Shown: positions 11,715-23,079 of the stretch, in pieces
Numbering within the stretch: the first letter of the stretch is position 1
How the letters are laid out: every line of letters begins with the position of its first letter
From: Hymenoscyphus infarciens
Taxonomy: Eukaryota; Ascomycota; Leotiomycetes; Helotiales; Helotiaceae
Assembly: GCA_001414345.1 (NCBI GenBank)
Contig: LLCB01000030.1
Coordinates: 243,308 to 307,307, forward strand
Direction: 5' to 3'
Length of the DNA: 64,000 nucleotides
Translations under genes and position numbers: made by a program
Notes under the pieces: generated by a model
The model's database searches: none
Told to the model about the DNA's origin: nothing
The model's input: only the letters and a program-made list of their open reading frames with translations

Positions 11715-12119
11715 ATGTCTAGTTCCACCTATTCTGGGGCAAAAATGTCAGCATCACTGAAGAAGATCGACACTTTAGTACACCCAAGTCATGCACCCAA
11801 GAAACCATGTCATCGGCCTCCAATACCTAAGAAATTAAACGGGAAGCTATGGTTGAAGAAAGAAGTTGACTCGCAGGAAGGATATGGACTCTATCTACAA
11901 GAAAGCATTTGCTGGTCGAGAGCCTTTGTGGTTGACGGAATATTTGCTTCGTGCTGTCTGGTGTTCGCGGTCATTTGGTGTATCATACATAATGGCGGAA
12001 TTCAGGATGGTTTCGCGATTGCTGGGACTGATATAGCGTACTTGACAATCTTGTTGGGTGTGCTTTACAGGCAGTGTCCAGGAGAAATTAGGTTAGCCTC
12101 GAATTATTCTATGAGATAG
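11715..12119 (+). pseudogene. two-TM protein fragment, probably a gene remnant
   Basis: The first ATG in the open frame is at 11715 and gives 134 aa. The N-terminal 45 residues are basic and Pro-rich (HAPKKPCHRPPIPKK). A conserved-looking EGYGLYLQES segment follows, then two hydrophobic helices (FASCCLVFAVIWCII and IAYLTILLGVLY) separated by HNGGIQDGFAIAG. This arrangement, a Gly-x-Gly-containing stretch and then two helices near the C-terminus, is common at the end of larger fungal proteins of unknown function. An alternative frame upstream (FHLFWGKNVSITEEDRHF) joined by a canonical intron also looks protein-like but ends in a stop before the TM part. I therefore read this as the 3' remnant of a larger broken gene. 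A genuine small membrane protein is possible. Confidence 0.4.
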
Positions 12120-12262
12120 CTATTCTGCATCTAACCTTGTGTCAATAGTCGGCCGTCGCGTCGCGAACACCCCCAACCACCTCGCTTGGTCCAAAAAGGG
12201 AAATCAACTCTCTAGAGAACAGAAGACCCCGAAAAATATCGAAAAAAACAGCAAAACTCTCA

Positions 12263-12281
12263 CCGCCCGGTGACCGGGCGG
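12263..12281. promoter_or_regulatory. perfect 9+1+9 GC-rich palindrome
   Basis: The sequence is CCGCCCGGT, G, ACCGGGCGG: two 9-base arms around a single base. A related imperfect palindrome (CGCGGGGTCACCGCG) follows about 50 bases later. Direct or inverted CGG/CCG triplets are the usual targets of Zn2Cys6 regulators, so a binding site is possible, but no nearby start codon makes this compelling. It may also simply form a hairpin. Confidence 0.35.
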
Positions 12282-12582
12282 CTGGGGGATGAGAGAAACC
12301 TCGCAAGGTTTTTTACCGTAACAATTTCTACCGCGGGGTCACCGCGATCGAACTTGACTAGTTTCTGGCGAGTAGAAATCTATTTTTGTCGAGTTAGGGG
12401 AGGAGGAGGGAGGAAACAGCTGTGGGTTACACATTAACTGACTTGACCAGGCGGCTTAAGTTCAAGTTTTATTGATTTCGTCTTATTTGTTATTATGAAT
12501 ATAATTTGGGAATTGTGGGGACTTGTGGGAGAGCTTTGGGCAGTGCGGGTGGTCTGGTTGGTGCGGTGTATTCCCTAGCGTC

Positions 12583-12692
12583 AATTGTCAAGTATCAAGA
12601 AAATCAACTGCGACACTCAAATTAGTGCTCCCAGGGAGCCCTGCTATTTGACAACGCTAACTGAGGCATCGCGAAAAAGATACTTGACAATT
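12583..12692. repeat. 110-bp unit with 14-bp perfect terminal inverted repeats
   Basis: AATTGTCAAGTATC at 12583-12596 is repeated exactly in inverse orientation at 12679-12692, with 82 bases between. No target-site duplication is evident. It could be a tiny MITE remnant or a long-stem hairpin. No coding content is visible. Confidence 0.45.
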
Positions 12693-12845
12693 ATGTTTCG
12701 TCACTTTGCCGGCAATGTCATGCAGAAACTGGTCTGGTTTTACTTTATTTCCTCCGTTGGGAATGAACTCCTCAAAATGAACTCCTCACAAATGATCTAA
12801 CTCGTGAGCCCACACTAACTGATTCTTGACACACTACCGATCACT

Positions 12846-14200
12846 CTAAGCCGTGGAACCGGGAGTCTCAGAGGAAACAGAAGTAGTCTTGGTTTGGTTT
12901 ATGACCATCCTCTCCTCCGAACCATACTTCTTACTACTTTCCAAAGCTTCAAGCTCAACCCTATGACCTACTTGATTACCGCCTCCCGAAATCGTGGAAG
13001 TAAACACACCCTGTTTTGCCGACATGCTTTTATGTCCAGCTCTTGCATGGGGATCTCTCGTCAAATTTGTCCAACTCCCTTTTCGCAAGGCAAATGGGTT
13101 GACTCGAGAGATCCTTCGGCTGTTCTCTTTGATGGGATTGGATTCGTCATCTTCGGGGATGAAAATGTCGTTTGTTACTAGTCCTACGGCTAGAGCTTCG
13201 ACTAGGGGTCGCATGAACGGGATACAACTTGCTATGATGCTGTACTTAGAGTGTATTTCGGTGATCATGGCGATTTTGAAAGTTGTGAACGGGAGGTCGG
13301 TTTTGGTGGTTAGTTTTAGGAGGTAGATAAGTCTGATAATAGTCAGGGGCGTGGTGCTTGAAGCAAGTTAATATGTTACAATTTCGAAATGGAGTAAGGG
13401 GGGCAGTTCATACGTGATAATGGGCGAAAAGGAGAGCATTGCAACTCTTTTCCTCTTCTTCGCCATCTTTAGATCCCAAATGAGGTAGACGGGGACAAGT
13501 ACGAGTAAGACTTGAGTGAGGAGATCTACTACCGAGTTTGCAATCCAGAATGCAGACTATACAAATATCAGCTAAAAGTCAAAAAGCTATCAAAATCGCT
13601 CACAGTGCTGAAACACTTTCCAGTTGCCGCATTCCACGTATCTGGAAATTCGCATTGGAACGATACATAGAAGACTGAGATCAAGAACCAACTGGTTATC
13701 AGTGCCAATAGGCCTCTGACGACATATTCTCTACTTTTGGTACGGGTCAAGGTGATGAGAAACTGCGCAGCTGCCATTTTGGCGAAGCTAATCGTAACAA
13801 GATACAGAATCTGATGAATATATGCCGTCTAGTAGTTTCCATTAGCCTGATTACACCGGCACTATATAATAGTAACTCTTTTTTTACCTTCTGAAAAGTT
13901 TCGAATTGATTGACCGTCAGTTCACTTTGATGTCTCCCGAGCCCGTTATCAACCTCGATTGATAGAACAATTGTTTGTGCAATTCCAACGAGCTAGAATG
14001 TTAGGGCGGTGGCTATAATACGGCATGAAGTTGCTCACAGTTCCAAAAATCATGAATCCGTCATCTAGTTGGAAAGTCTTCATCATCTTCCATTTCGTCC
14101 AGAATTTGGTTAAGGTGAAAAAAATCATTGGTACCATTGTGAGCCATGATGCAATATTGATAAGTGGCCCTTGGTGAGAATCATCGATCCAGGGCGCCAT
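12846..14200 (-). CDS. rhodopsin-fold (SAT4-like) integral membrane protein
   Basis: Predicted exons (minus strand) 14039..14200, 13888..13992, 13604..13828, 13414..13556, 12846..13332 give 373 aa. Introns are 46, 59, 47 and 81 nt, with GTGAGC, GTAAAA, GTGAGC and GTATGA donors and clear CTAAC/CTGAT/CTGAC branch sites. The first true ATG is at 14200 (MAPWIDDSHQG). The fungal rhodopsin-domain pattern is visible: an N-terminal helix, the QLDDGFMIFG motif (family DDw/DDy), HQILYLVTISFAKMAAAQF, a Cys-containing loop (TWNAATGKCFST), SAFWIANSVVDLLTQVL, LIWDLKMAKKRKRVAM, and the final TEIHSKYSIIASCIPFMRP helix. I count seven hydrophobic segments and a 120-residue polar cytoplasmic tail. Members are widespread in Pezizomycotina, and some are linked to secondary metabolism or plant-surface sensing. 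The ligand is unknown and no retinal Lys can be asserted. Confidence 0.85.
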
Positions 14201-15186
14201 TTTCACTATCGTAAGATGAGTGTATAGAATAACAGTGTAAAAGGTGGTTCAGGAATTGTAGATTTTCCGAGAATATCCACGACCCCGCTATTAATCTATT
14301 CGAGATGTAGGTTGGAAGTGCTACAGGTCAGGCAGAGTCTGGGGCTGAAGTTGATGTTGGGCAATCTAGCTGTACTCTATGAGCGTGTGATACGGCGGCG
14401 GTACCCCCTTTGTGGCCTTCGGTGGCGATAAGACGGATATTTCATCGGCGGCAGATACCGTTGTTGTCAAACAGTGGGCTTTATCTACATGTCTTAAAAT
14501 GAACGGCATAATTGGAAGAAGTTTGGTATACATTTGAAGGGAGCCCTACAGAAAATTTCGCACACAAGAAGGCGTGAAGACATTCGTCTCGTCTAATTCT
14601 CGTCAACCCCGAGAATTATGGACCGAGCTGGCATGTTACTCATGGCTTATACCTGTAGTGTCTTGGTTGTGCAATATTGGAGCATGAGAATGGAAAGTAC
14701 CAATCAGCAAAAGGTTCACTGCTGTGGATCGGATATATATTGAAGATTACACAGCCTGGCGGGGTTGAGTGGGTCAAAAGGGGCTTTTTTAAAGTTGAAG
14801 GTTGCCTTCAGGAGTGAGACAAAACTACTCACATGGCGCTTTGATACCCCCTTTCAAGGATTCAAGGAGAATTTCAAGAATTGGAGTACATGCGGAGTGC
14901 GTACTAGCCGAGTCGATATGTTTTTGATGCCCGTGTGGCTTCTCACCGAGCACTATCTTGGGGTAACCACGGCTGGACTTAAGAGGGATATTGTCGTACA
15001 AAGACTTTCAGCTGAACTGGCTGTACAGAAATTTCAATATTTCCAATAATATAACAAAACATTTCTCTCACATTACCCCGCGATTTAGGGACAATCTTGA
15101 GCCTCGCCCACGGGGACTGATTTTGATTGCCAGCATTATTTTCATTTTCATTTTCATTCCTAGTTCCCTTTTCATTCTCAAGCACA
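14201..15186. other. shared 5' region of divergent genes
   Basis: This separates the start codons of the rhodopsin-fold gene (minus) and the amino-acid permease (plus), so both promoters must lie here. Short ORFs only. A repeated TTTTCATT run sits just upstream of the permease start (about 15138-15180). Confidence 0.4.
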
Positions 15187-17235
15187 ATGAGCAACTCCAA
15201 TATTGAGTTGTCACAGACTTCGGTCCAAAGAAACCCCAACACCCATACCAGAGATGACGACGAACTGCAAGACATGTCAACAACAACTTCAACGAAACCC
15301 ATTCGACGGTTCGCGAAAGACGAAGCAGTCCTGGCAAGATTTGGAAAGAAGCAACAACTACGGGTATGCCATTATGTAAATTTGCACATGAACTCTCTTT
15401 CGCTAATCAAATTTCGAAAATAAGAGAGGGTTTGGATTACTTCCCATTATTGGACTTACCAGTACCCTTATGATCACATGTAAGAAACCATTTCGACCGT
15501 TCCACCCCTTGGCGGAGAATTATTGACACCTCCTATACACCGTTGATGTTTCAAGTTGAAGAAAATGGACTAATTCCATGATACAGGGGAAGCAGAAACC
15601 GCGTAAGACCCCTCAGGAAAACCTGTTTAGTTCAACTCATCTCATAACCAACTTAGAACACTTTTCAATGGACTAGAGAACGGCGGGCCTGCTGGTTTAG
15701 TATATGGATATCTCTTCGTCTGGTTCGGTTCATTTCTCCAAACACTAGTCATGGCAGAAATGGCATCAATGTAAGTCCCAAATCCCATCTCATCATGAAA
15801 CACCTAACAAAGAACAAGGATTCCACTGGCAGGGGGACCATTCAACTGGGTTGCGATCCTCGCACCACCATGGTGCAAGAAATTCCTCTCCTATTTGGCA
15901 GGATGGTTAACGGTCATCGCAGTATGTCCTCCCCCTGATACCCCATTCACAAATTCCACAAAAGAAACTAATATTCCAACAAAAGTGGCAAGCCCTCGTC
16001 GCAGGAATTGCATTCATATCCGGAACCATGATTCAAGGCCTCCTCATCCTCAACTACCCCTCCTACGTTCCTCAAAGGTGGCATGCCACTCTGCTCTTTT
16101 TCGCTGTCCTCTCCTTCGCTCTATTCATAAACACCTATCTTGGACGTGTGCTTCCACAGATCGAATCCCTCATGTTATTCTTCCATATCTTGGGGTTCTT
16201 CAGTGTCTTAATTCCCATTGTTTATTTAGCTCCAAAACAATCTGGGACTGAAGTTTTTACAACTTTCATGAATCTGGGTGGTTGGAAGACAGATGGGCTG
16301 GCGTTTTTCGTGGGATTAGTTACTGCTACGGAGAGTTTTCCTGGTGAGTTATGTCTTGCGACGTGAGTGGGGGATGAGTATTGACATGCGATAGGTTTGG
16401 ATGCTGCAGATCATATTGCGGAAGAAATTCGTGATGCCCCCAGAGTGATTCCTCTTAGCATGGGAGTTTCGAATATTTTGAACGGAGCGATGGGGTTGGC
16501 GATGCTTCTTGCTGTCCTCTTTTGTATGCCTGATGATGTTGATTCTGTCCTCAACAGTGAAACATTGTTCCCCTTCATCGGTATATTTACTTATGCCGTT
16601 GGGTCCACGGCTGGTGGGACTGCACTCGTAAGTAGCTTGTGGGTAAAAAATGAAAAAGGAAAATCACTTACAATCTGCAGACTTGTATCATCGTCGTCAC
16701 AGAAATCTTCGCCTCGGTCGGAGCCCTCGCCACCGCTTCGCGTATGCTCTGGGCTTTCGCTCGTGAAGATGGCCTTCCAGGTTCAAGCTATCTGGCTAGA
16801 GTAGATGGCCGGACCTATCTTCCCCTTTATGCCATCGGTACAACAGTATTGATCAACTTCCTCCTATCGCTTATTAACATCGGCTCCTCCGTGGGGTTTG
16901 GAGCATTCATCTCTCTCATAGTAGCATCATACTACTCATCCTTTATTTTGTCCGCCGTAGTGATGTTGCATAAACGTCTTACTACGCCGGAGAACGATAT
17001 TCCTTGGGGACCTTTCAGGCTGGGAAGATGGGGAGTTCCAATTACGATTGGTGCGATTGCTTACTCGGTTTTGGGGACTTTCTTCTCCATGTGGCCTATC
17101 GCGAATCACCCAAATCTTGAAAGCATGAACTATTGTATACTAGTATTTGGGGCAACGTTGCTTTTCGCCGGAGTGTTTTGGCTTGTAAATGGTAGAAAGA
17201 CGTACACGGGGCCCGTAATTGAGACGACCGGATGA
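15187..17235 (+). CDS. APC-family amino-acid/GABA permease
   Basis: Eight predicted exons (15187..15363, 15425..15479, 15587..15602, 15657..15770, 15819..15921, 15986..16343, 16395..16627, 16681..17235) give 536 aa in one frame. Exon 3 is only 16 nt. The protein has a polar N-terminus, then LARFGKKQQLRRGFGLLPII, the TWEAET segment, NGGPAGLVYGYLFVW, the MAEMASMIPLAGG loop typical of fungal permeases, IAWQALVAG, and the ESFPGLDAADHIAEE motif (family ..GyDa..H.aEE). Later come ASRMLWAFAREDGLPGS, IPWGPFRLGRWG and a final helix pair. About twelve membrane helices are expected. The family takes up amino acids, GABA, choline or polyamines with protons; the substrate cannot be fixed here. Frequent short introns are normal for this family in filamentous fungi. 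Confidence 0.9.
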
Positions 17236-17454
17236 TTTCAGACAAGGTTGTTGAGAATGGCACATGATCCTTTAGAGATGTCAGAGTGATTGAGTCGCTC
17301 GAGTTGCAGTGAGACTGGAGGAGGGGTTTGATGTAGATCAAGACAAATGTTGTCCTGAATAGTGTATATGCGAATTTCTGGTTTTAGAATCTATGGAACC
17401 AGATTGAACACTTGTTTAAAAATCCGCTATCTAGGCGTACTGATCAGAGACTTA

Positions 17455-19235
17455 TCAATCGCGATGAAGTAAATCCTCATTATCATCACCCGAATTTTCA
17501 ATTCGTATGAAAGAGGTTGATAAAATGGCAATAAAATAGCATCCCTTCCAAAAGTCAGCTTTAACCAAACGATTTGTAGCAAAGATACTCACAGCAGCGA
17601 CGAAGAAAGGCGTAGCAAGCCATAATTTAGGCAAACTCAGTGATGCCGCAAAGATCTGCTGCATAGAAGGATCAATAACTGCATGACCAATACATTCGAA
17701 CACAGTGATTGCTGCGTAAACTGTGGATTTTTCGTCCTCCGTTATCCAGTAAGACACCAGAGCAATCCCGGAAACCCTGCTACCAAATCCAGCTGCAAAA
17801 ACAGCAACTCCTGCTTATTGTTAATGGGTGAACAGACTATGGACTGGAATCACTCACCTATTGGAAGCAATTTCCTCGTGGGAGCAAGGCCGGTGGCAAG
17901 CGCGCCAATGCACATGACTGTGACGCTTGTTCGAACGAGGAACAAATCAATTACTTGTGGTCTGACCTTATACTCTCGGCGAATGTAAGAAGTCAACTGG
18001 GGTATCAAAAATAAAAACAGGAAGATGTTAACAATCGCCGTTTCGGTGTAATAGGCCGCTCCAGTGGAAATCTTTTGCTTGAAGCGAACATGGGCATATT
18101 GAATGAGGATGTTAAGAGTCGTGTATCTCAGAATACCAACGAGAAATACAGGTATCGTGAGTCGCACATTCCTGTTTGAAGCTACTCTTAGAATTCTCTT
18201 CAACGTTGAAAAGACAACGGATTCGTCAGGACGGGGTTCTAAACCCTCTCCAAGTATTCCGGATTCTGAAAGAGGCTTTGCCGATTTCCCATTTGGCATA
18301 ACTGAAAGTACAGCTAAGCACGAAAGAACCGAGAGCAACGATAAAGTGCAGGGGATCCAAGGGGAAATATCTGTGGTTACAGTGGCGATGAATGAGGCAA
18401 CCATCTCTGCAATGTAATAAGCAGAAAATATATAATAGAAACCGTGACTCCTAACAACCCGTTAGATTATGAATGTCATTTATCGAGGGCGTCTTGCCTT
18501 TTGGCTGTAGGGATTGTTTGTGAAGCCATAGCCCACATGTAGGCTGAAGCTGAATTCAGTCCGCCTCCCAACAATAAAATGGCAGATGAGAACCATATAA
18601 GTTGAAGAGGAAATACTTTCGGGAACGCACCTGCAAATGTAAGTAAACAACTATGAACCTTTTGCCAGTTTATCTTACAAACAACAAGGATTTCACATAA
18701 CGATCCAGCGAACCCAAGAATTGCTAGGGCTGTCAATTTCTTCTGTCCGTATCGGTCTCCCAATCTTCCCATCGGGATCGTGACGAGGATGACTAGAAGC
18801 AAATGTCAAAAATTGTTTTGATACAGCAATTGGAAGAGGCAGCTTACCCGGGATGACATCGAACATTGATTTCCACCCTCGAATCTGTGCAAGAGGTCTC
18901 TGAACCTCAATGATCTGGCATAATTCGGGATTGAGAGCACCATCTGGAAATCCGTAATGCGATAAGCATAACGAATTCTCGAAGAGCTTTATTAAGGGGG
19001 CAACTATAATATGCTCCCCAAATGCTAGCATGAAGTTGACTGCCATAAGGTAGAAAATGTTACGGTAGGAGTCGTCTCGAGAATGGACCTCACCCTCATG
19101 GCTCTGGACTTTCGAGAGGAGAGGTACTCGATCGTGATCATCAACCCGAGTTGGGCTGATTGAATTATCGACGTCCATCAAATTGAGGTTGTATTGAAAG
19201 TAGAGAAGGCAATCGCGATCAATGGTCGGGCTCAT
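17455..19235 (-). CDS. major facilitator superfamily transporter
   Basis: Predicted exons (minus) 18848..19235, 18679..18792, 18498..18630, 17858..18450, 17593..17810, 17455..17544 give 511 aa. Intron 3 (18451..18497) fits only as a GC-AG intron: GCAAGA donor, CTAAC branch, TTAG acceptor, joining PTAKR to SHGFYYIFSAYYIAEM. The last intron (48 nt) is in frame and stop-free, so its retention would still give a protein. The MFS signature loop GRLGDRYGQKKL between helices 2 and 3 is clear. About twelve helices are present, in two halves separated by a polar loop (GILGEGLEPRPDES). The N-terminal 50 residues are polar with a PLLSK stretch. The architecture resembles fungal MFS proteins distantly related to proton-coupled folate/tetracycline transporters. 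The substrate is unknown and no cluster partner is apparent. It converges with the amino-acid permease (219 bp between stop codons). Confidence 0.85.
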
Positions 19236-20298
19236 TCAGGGCGCCTCCGGGAGAAAATGCCGCTAAATCCGGGAAATCGGAGCCATCTGATTGGCCTCTG
19301 CAGTGGCCCATCCCATCCCACACTCTCACTTCAAAATCATGAAATCAAATAAACCAAATGCCGAAACATTTCGCTTTTAACCCTTTTCGCACTCTATGAA
19401 ATCGTTATTCTTGCCCGTAAACCCGCAAGCCTGTGCGAAAAAATGACGGGTGCACCCACAGCCAGTCACCAATGGGCAGACTACAATTCGTTATAATCCA
19501 GTACCTAGGTAATCAACCTAACTTAAAAAACAAATGGTGATATAACAACTGAAGTATTTTCCAGGAAAAACTTTGCCCACTTGTCTCTCGCTCGGAAAAT
19601 TCCCTTTCTTGGGTTGACAACCACGTGGACAGCAAGAAGGTAACAGAGAAGAGAGACATACATAGTGGCAATGAATGTGTTGTTTCGCTTATTCTGAAGG
19701 GTAAGGGGTCTTCTAAAGACTCTCTTCCCAGAATCATCGAAATGAACATCAATTTTGTTTAGTTCAAATGTCGCATTGAATTATTGATTCCTGAACATGA
19801 AGGCTTGCACTCATCACTCTGGTGGGGTTGCGGTAAAGCACTTGGATTGAGAATCCCCCAACAGGCTTGTGAGTATTAAGTGCGACTAGCAGGTGAATTG
19901 ATCAACGTCTTAGCCACAGTAGACTGGTTTGACAATTTACCTGCCAACACTTCCGACGCAAACTTTCAACCTTTTACCTACAGACCGACCTCTTCCGTTT
20001 CCTCAACTCCCAACACATTTGTAAACAGTTTATTCGTGTTTCTGTCTTCAGGTCACCCGTAGTCTTCTATTTCGACTTACACGTCGTTTCTTCGTAGCAA
20101 CTTTAACACCGTTCACGATGACCTTCGTTGATCGGTGTCGCCGAACGCGCCACGCACATAGACGGGTCCGCAGAGAGAAAGAACTTGAAGCACGCAGGTT
20201 GAAGGAAGAGAGATTGGAAGCAGATAGGTTAAGTGTTCGTGACTACAATATAAACCGCGGTAACTACGCTAACTCGTTTCAAGAAGAAGGCTGCACCA
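19236..20298. other. shared 5' region with an upstream ORF
   Basis: This lies between the divergent MFS and 2EXR genes. A 78-codon ORF (20118-20354) begins 181 bases upstream of the 2EXR start and overlaps it in another frame. Its product is very basic (RRTRHAHRRVRREKELEARR). No other structure was seen. Confidence 0.4.
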
Positions 20299-21300
20299 AT
20301 GCCCATCGACACTCTCACAGCCATGGGTTCCATCGGCTCTCTTTCAGCAGCTGATCTAACAATTGAACTCATGGACGTCGACCCTCAACTATTATCCCAA
20401 CCCAAAGCAACCCAGAACACGACCGATGAACAGCCCCAATTCAAGTTCTTCCTAAGATTGCCCACCGAACTTCGATTCATAATCTACGAGCTCATACTCC
20501 CGGAACCACGACATCTCGATCTCTCAAAAGACCTCCAGAATAATTTACATTTCTGTGACTTGAAATGGTTAGACAGCTTCAACATAGCTCCAGTTACCAA
20601 CTACATCAACCACGAAAGCCGAAAATTCGCCGCCAAATTCTACGACTGCCACCAGCTTTTCAAGATGCCCCGTCAATACGAGCATGTCTGGTTCAGTCCC
20701 ACAAGAGATACTATCCAACTCAACATGATCGATCTATTGAAAACCTCCCCCAGAAAGAAGAACATCCGAAAGTCGATCCTCAAATGGAACCACAGATTCC
20801 ACAACTTCGAGTTTTTGTACTCCCTCTTCTCGCGCGTCACCAAAGTAGAATGTGCTTTCACTGGTTGGGATCTTGGAAGAAGCTTCGGGGAGTGGAGAAC
20901 TGTTCGCGATGAAGCCAAAAAGGGTCTGACTCGAACTTGGATTCGCAACCGCGCCCTTCCTTATTTTGAGAATCTCGAAACAATTACTGTGGCTCTCATC
21001 AAACATCCCCAGGAGACTGCGGTGTTCCAGGGATTCAAAGACGAGCTCGAGGACTATGCTGAGTTTATGAAGTGGACTTGTGTGGAGATCAATAAAGTCA
21101 ACACCAAATTCTGCCTTCCAAGAATTGTACTGGCGTATAAAAATGTGGACAAGGATGCTTCTTTCAACTTGAAGGAATACATGGAATTGGAATATGATTT
21201 GGTGGAGAAGAAGGACAAGAAGGACGAGAAGGTTGGAGACAAAGACTCACGTCCAATACCTTTTCGCCTGCTCAAGGGTATTTATGGTTCGCTTGCGTGA
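20299..21300 (+). CDS. 2EXR-domain protein
   Basis: Uninterrupted 333-aa ORF. After a 50-residue polar leader comes FKFFLRLPTELRFIIYELIL followed by PEPRHLDLS, a good match to the 2EXR core (F..LP.ELR..IW/IY....PR). The expected NREAR-like motif follows as NYINHESRKFAAKFY. The middle part holds predicted helices with many aromatic and charged residues (WFSPTRDTIQLNMIDLL), and the tail has a Lys/Asp-rich segment (EKKDKKDEKVGDKDSR). 2EXR proteins are highly expanded in Helotiales and have no known function; most look cytosolic or nuclear. A second ATG (MGSIGS, nine residues in) is an alternative start. The upstream overlapping ORF may reduce translation. Confidence 0.8.
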   Translation: MPIDTLTAMGSIGSLSAADLTIELMDVDPQLLSQPKATQNTTDEQPQFKFFLRLPTELRFIIYELILPEPRHLDLSKDLQNNLHFCDLKWLDSFNIAPVTNYINHESRKFAAKFYDCHQLFKMPRQYEHVWFSPTRDTIQLNMIDLLKTSPRKKNIRKSILKWNHRFHNFEFLYSLFSRVTKVECAFTGWDLGRSFGEWRTVRDEAKKGLTRTWIRNRALPYFENLETITVALIKHPQETAVFQGFKDELEDYAEFMKWTCVEINKVNTKFCLPRIVLAYKNVDKDASFNLKEYMELEYDLVEKKDKKDEKVGDKDSRPIPFRLLKGIYGSLA

Positions 21301-21456
21301 AATTAGGTGGGAAAGGTGGTGGTCCGTTGGTTATGAACTCACTTTGTTCACTCTACATAGATTCGGTTTGGAGAAGATGAAAATCAGAATGGCTTTTATG
21401 TTGAGGCGTTATGCTGGCCTACTTCTTTAGCAATACAAAACCTTGTAATCATCTTC

Positions 21457-22922
21457 CTACAATTCGGGTACACGAACAGTGCCTTTCTTTTCCGTATCAA
21501 TCAAATGAAACTTGTCTTGTCTTCCCACAACCCACTCAAAAGCTTCAGTCTCCTTATCCCAATACACATCCTCCTCCAAAAAGAAATCTATAGTGATGTT
21601 CCTTTCGGGAACGAAATGCTCAGCATAAAGCTCAGTACTGTAATACATATGCTTCAACAAGGGAAGATCACCAAGGATCGGAACAGAGTCTTGTAGATTG
21701 AACATTCCTGCATTGCCTTAGTAGAGAAACAGTGATATCTTTCAAGAGCTCGAACTTACCAATCAAGGTGCCTGCCGCATGACCCCAATCTCCGATGGGA
21801 TGCGAATATATCCTCCCTTCCATACCTTCACTTCTCATTTGAGCAAGACTCTTATGAAGAATTTCGTTCCCGGAAACTCCAACTACCATGTTTGATTTCA
21901 AAATGTCTTGAAGGCGGTTCACTTTCTTCAGTCCGTCCAAGTATCCAGCAGGGATATCCTTTTCATTTTCTCCGGGTCTGAGAACATAAGCCAGATGTTG
22001 CGTGTCCGTATTCATACCCAGAGCCGTGACACCAAAATCGACATGAAGAAGATCCCCAAATTCGATGAGAGGAGGTCCGGAAGAAGCCATTTCAAATGGT
22101 GACTTCTCTCCTAGTACACTCACACTCGGCTGAAACCAAGTGGTGTAGTTCATCTGCAAAATCTTCTCCCGTAACCACCATTCGACATCCTACTTCATAT
22201 CAGCATACCACAACGCATCAATAAAAATAGCCAACTTCATACCTCCGTAGTCGTCTCCCCAGGCACAATAACACTCTCCGAAAACCCCTCAGTAATCATC
22301 GCCCAAGCAGTCTCCTGCAGTTTCCGATACCATCCTAACCGTCCTTCCACCATCGTAGCAACAAACTCCACCCCAACCATCCTTTCAACAACAAACTTTC
22401 CGTCCCAGTCTGCTAACTTCTCCTTCAACTTCTCAAACTCCCCAACATGAAGACCAGAACTAAAAGCACTCCCCTCATCCGCATTAATCGCAATCGTCGT
22501 CACATTTTGCGATTCAAGAACTTCCACAAGCTCATCCCATACTTCGTCAGTATTATCTATCCAGGTGCGGGAGACACCGTTTGCGAGGAAGAGGTTTACT
22601 GTTCTGCGACGGGCGGAGAATTGAGTTGCCGATTTTAGGGACCAGAAGACTGTGTCTTCGGCGTATTCTTTTTGGGTCATCTACGGATCGCGATTAATGA
22701 GACTCCGAGGAAGGAATCTAGGAGGATATTTACGAGCCAGGCGTCGACATTGTATTTTTGTAGTATATTTGGGATATTTGATATTCGTTCTACTGTCCAG
22801 GCATCTTGGATTGCTGCTTGTTCTCGGAGAGGGGGGAGGTGATGATATTTTGCTATTTGTCTTTGGGTTGCGAGAGCAAAGGAGAAGAGAAGGACACTTG
22901 TTACGAGGCGTGAGAGAATCAT
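21457..22922 (-). CDS. secreted M24 peptidase (Xaa-Pro aminopeptidase/creatinase fold)
   Basis: Predicted exons (minus) 22734..22922, 22243..22680, 21760..22189, 21457..21707 give 435 aa, with introns of 53, 53 and 52 nt. The N-terminus ([19 protein letters not shown]) looks like a signal peptide, so the enzyme is probably secreted. Residues 50-200 form the creatinase N-terminal domain (KYNVDAWL, then [19 protein letters not shown]). The M24 pita-bread domain follows: [22 protein letters not shown] (Asp260) and MNTDTQH (Asp271) as the two Asp metal ligands, and [12 protein letters not shown] with His339. The two late Glu ligands should fall in the last 90 residues (candidates in [18 protein letters not shown]), but I cannot place them with certainty. 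The expected reaction is release of an N-terminal residue before proline, or a related hydrolysis. It converges with the 2EXR gene (156 bp between stops). Confidence 0.85.
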
Positions 22923-23079
22923 GCTTACCACTAGGGAGGTAATGATCGTGAATTATATGTTACAAGAGGACATTTAGTAGTTGGATAATGAAGGCTCAAA
23001 GATGGGGGAACCTCGTGGGGTAACTAGATTCAAGTTCAACACCCCTGGGACTCCGTATCCGTAGGCTTGCACGGAGTGC

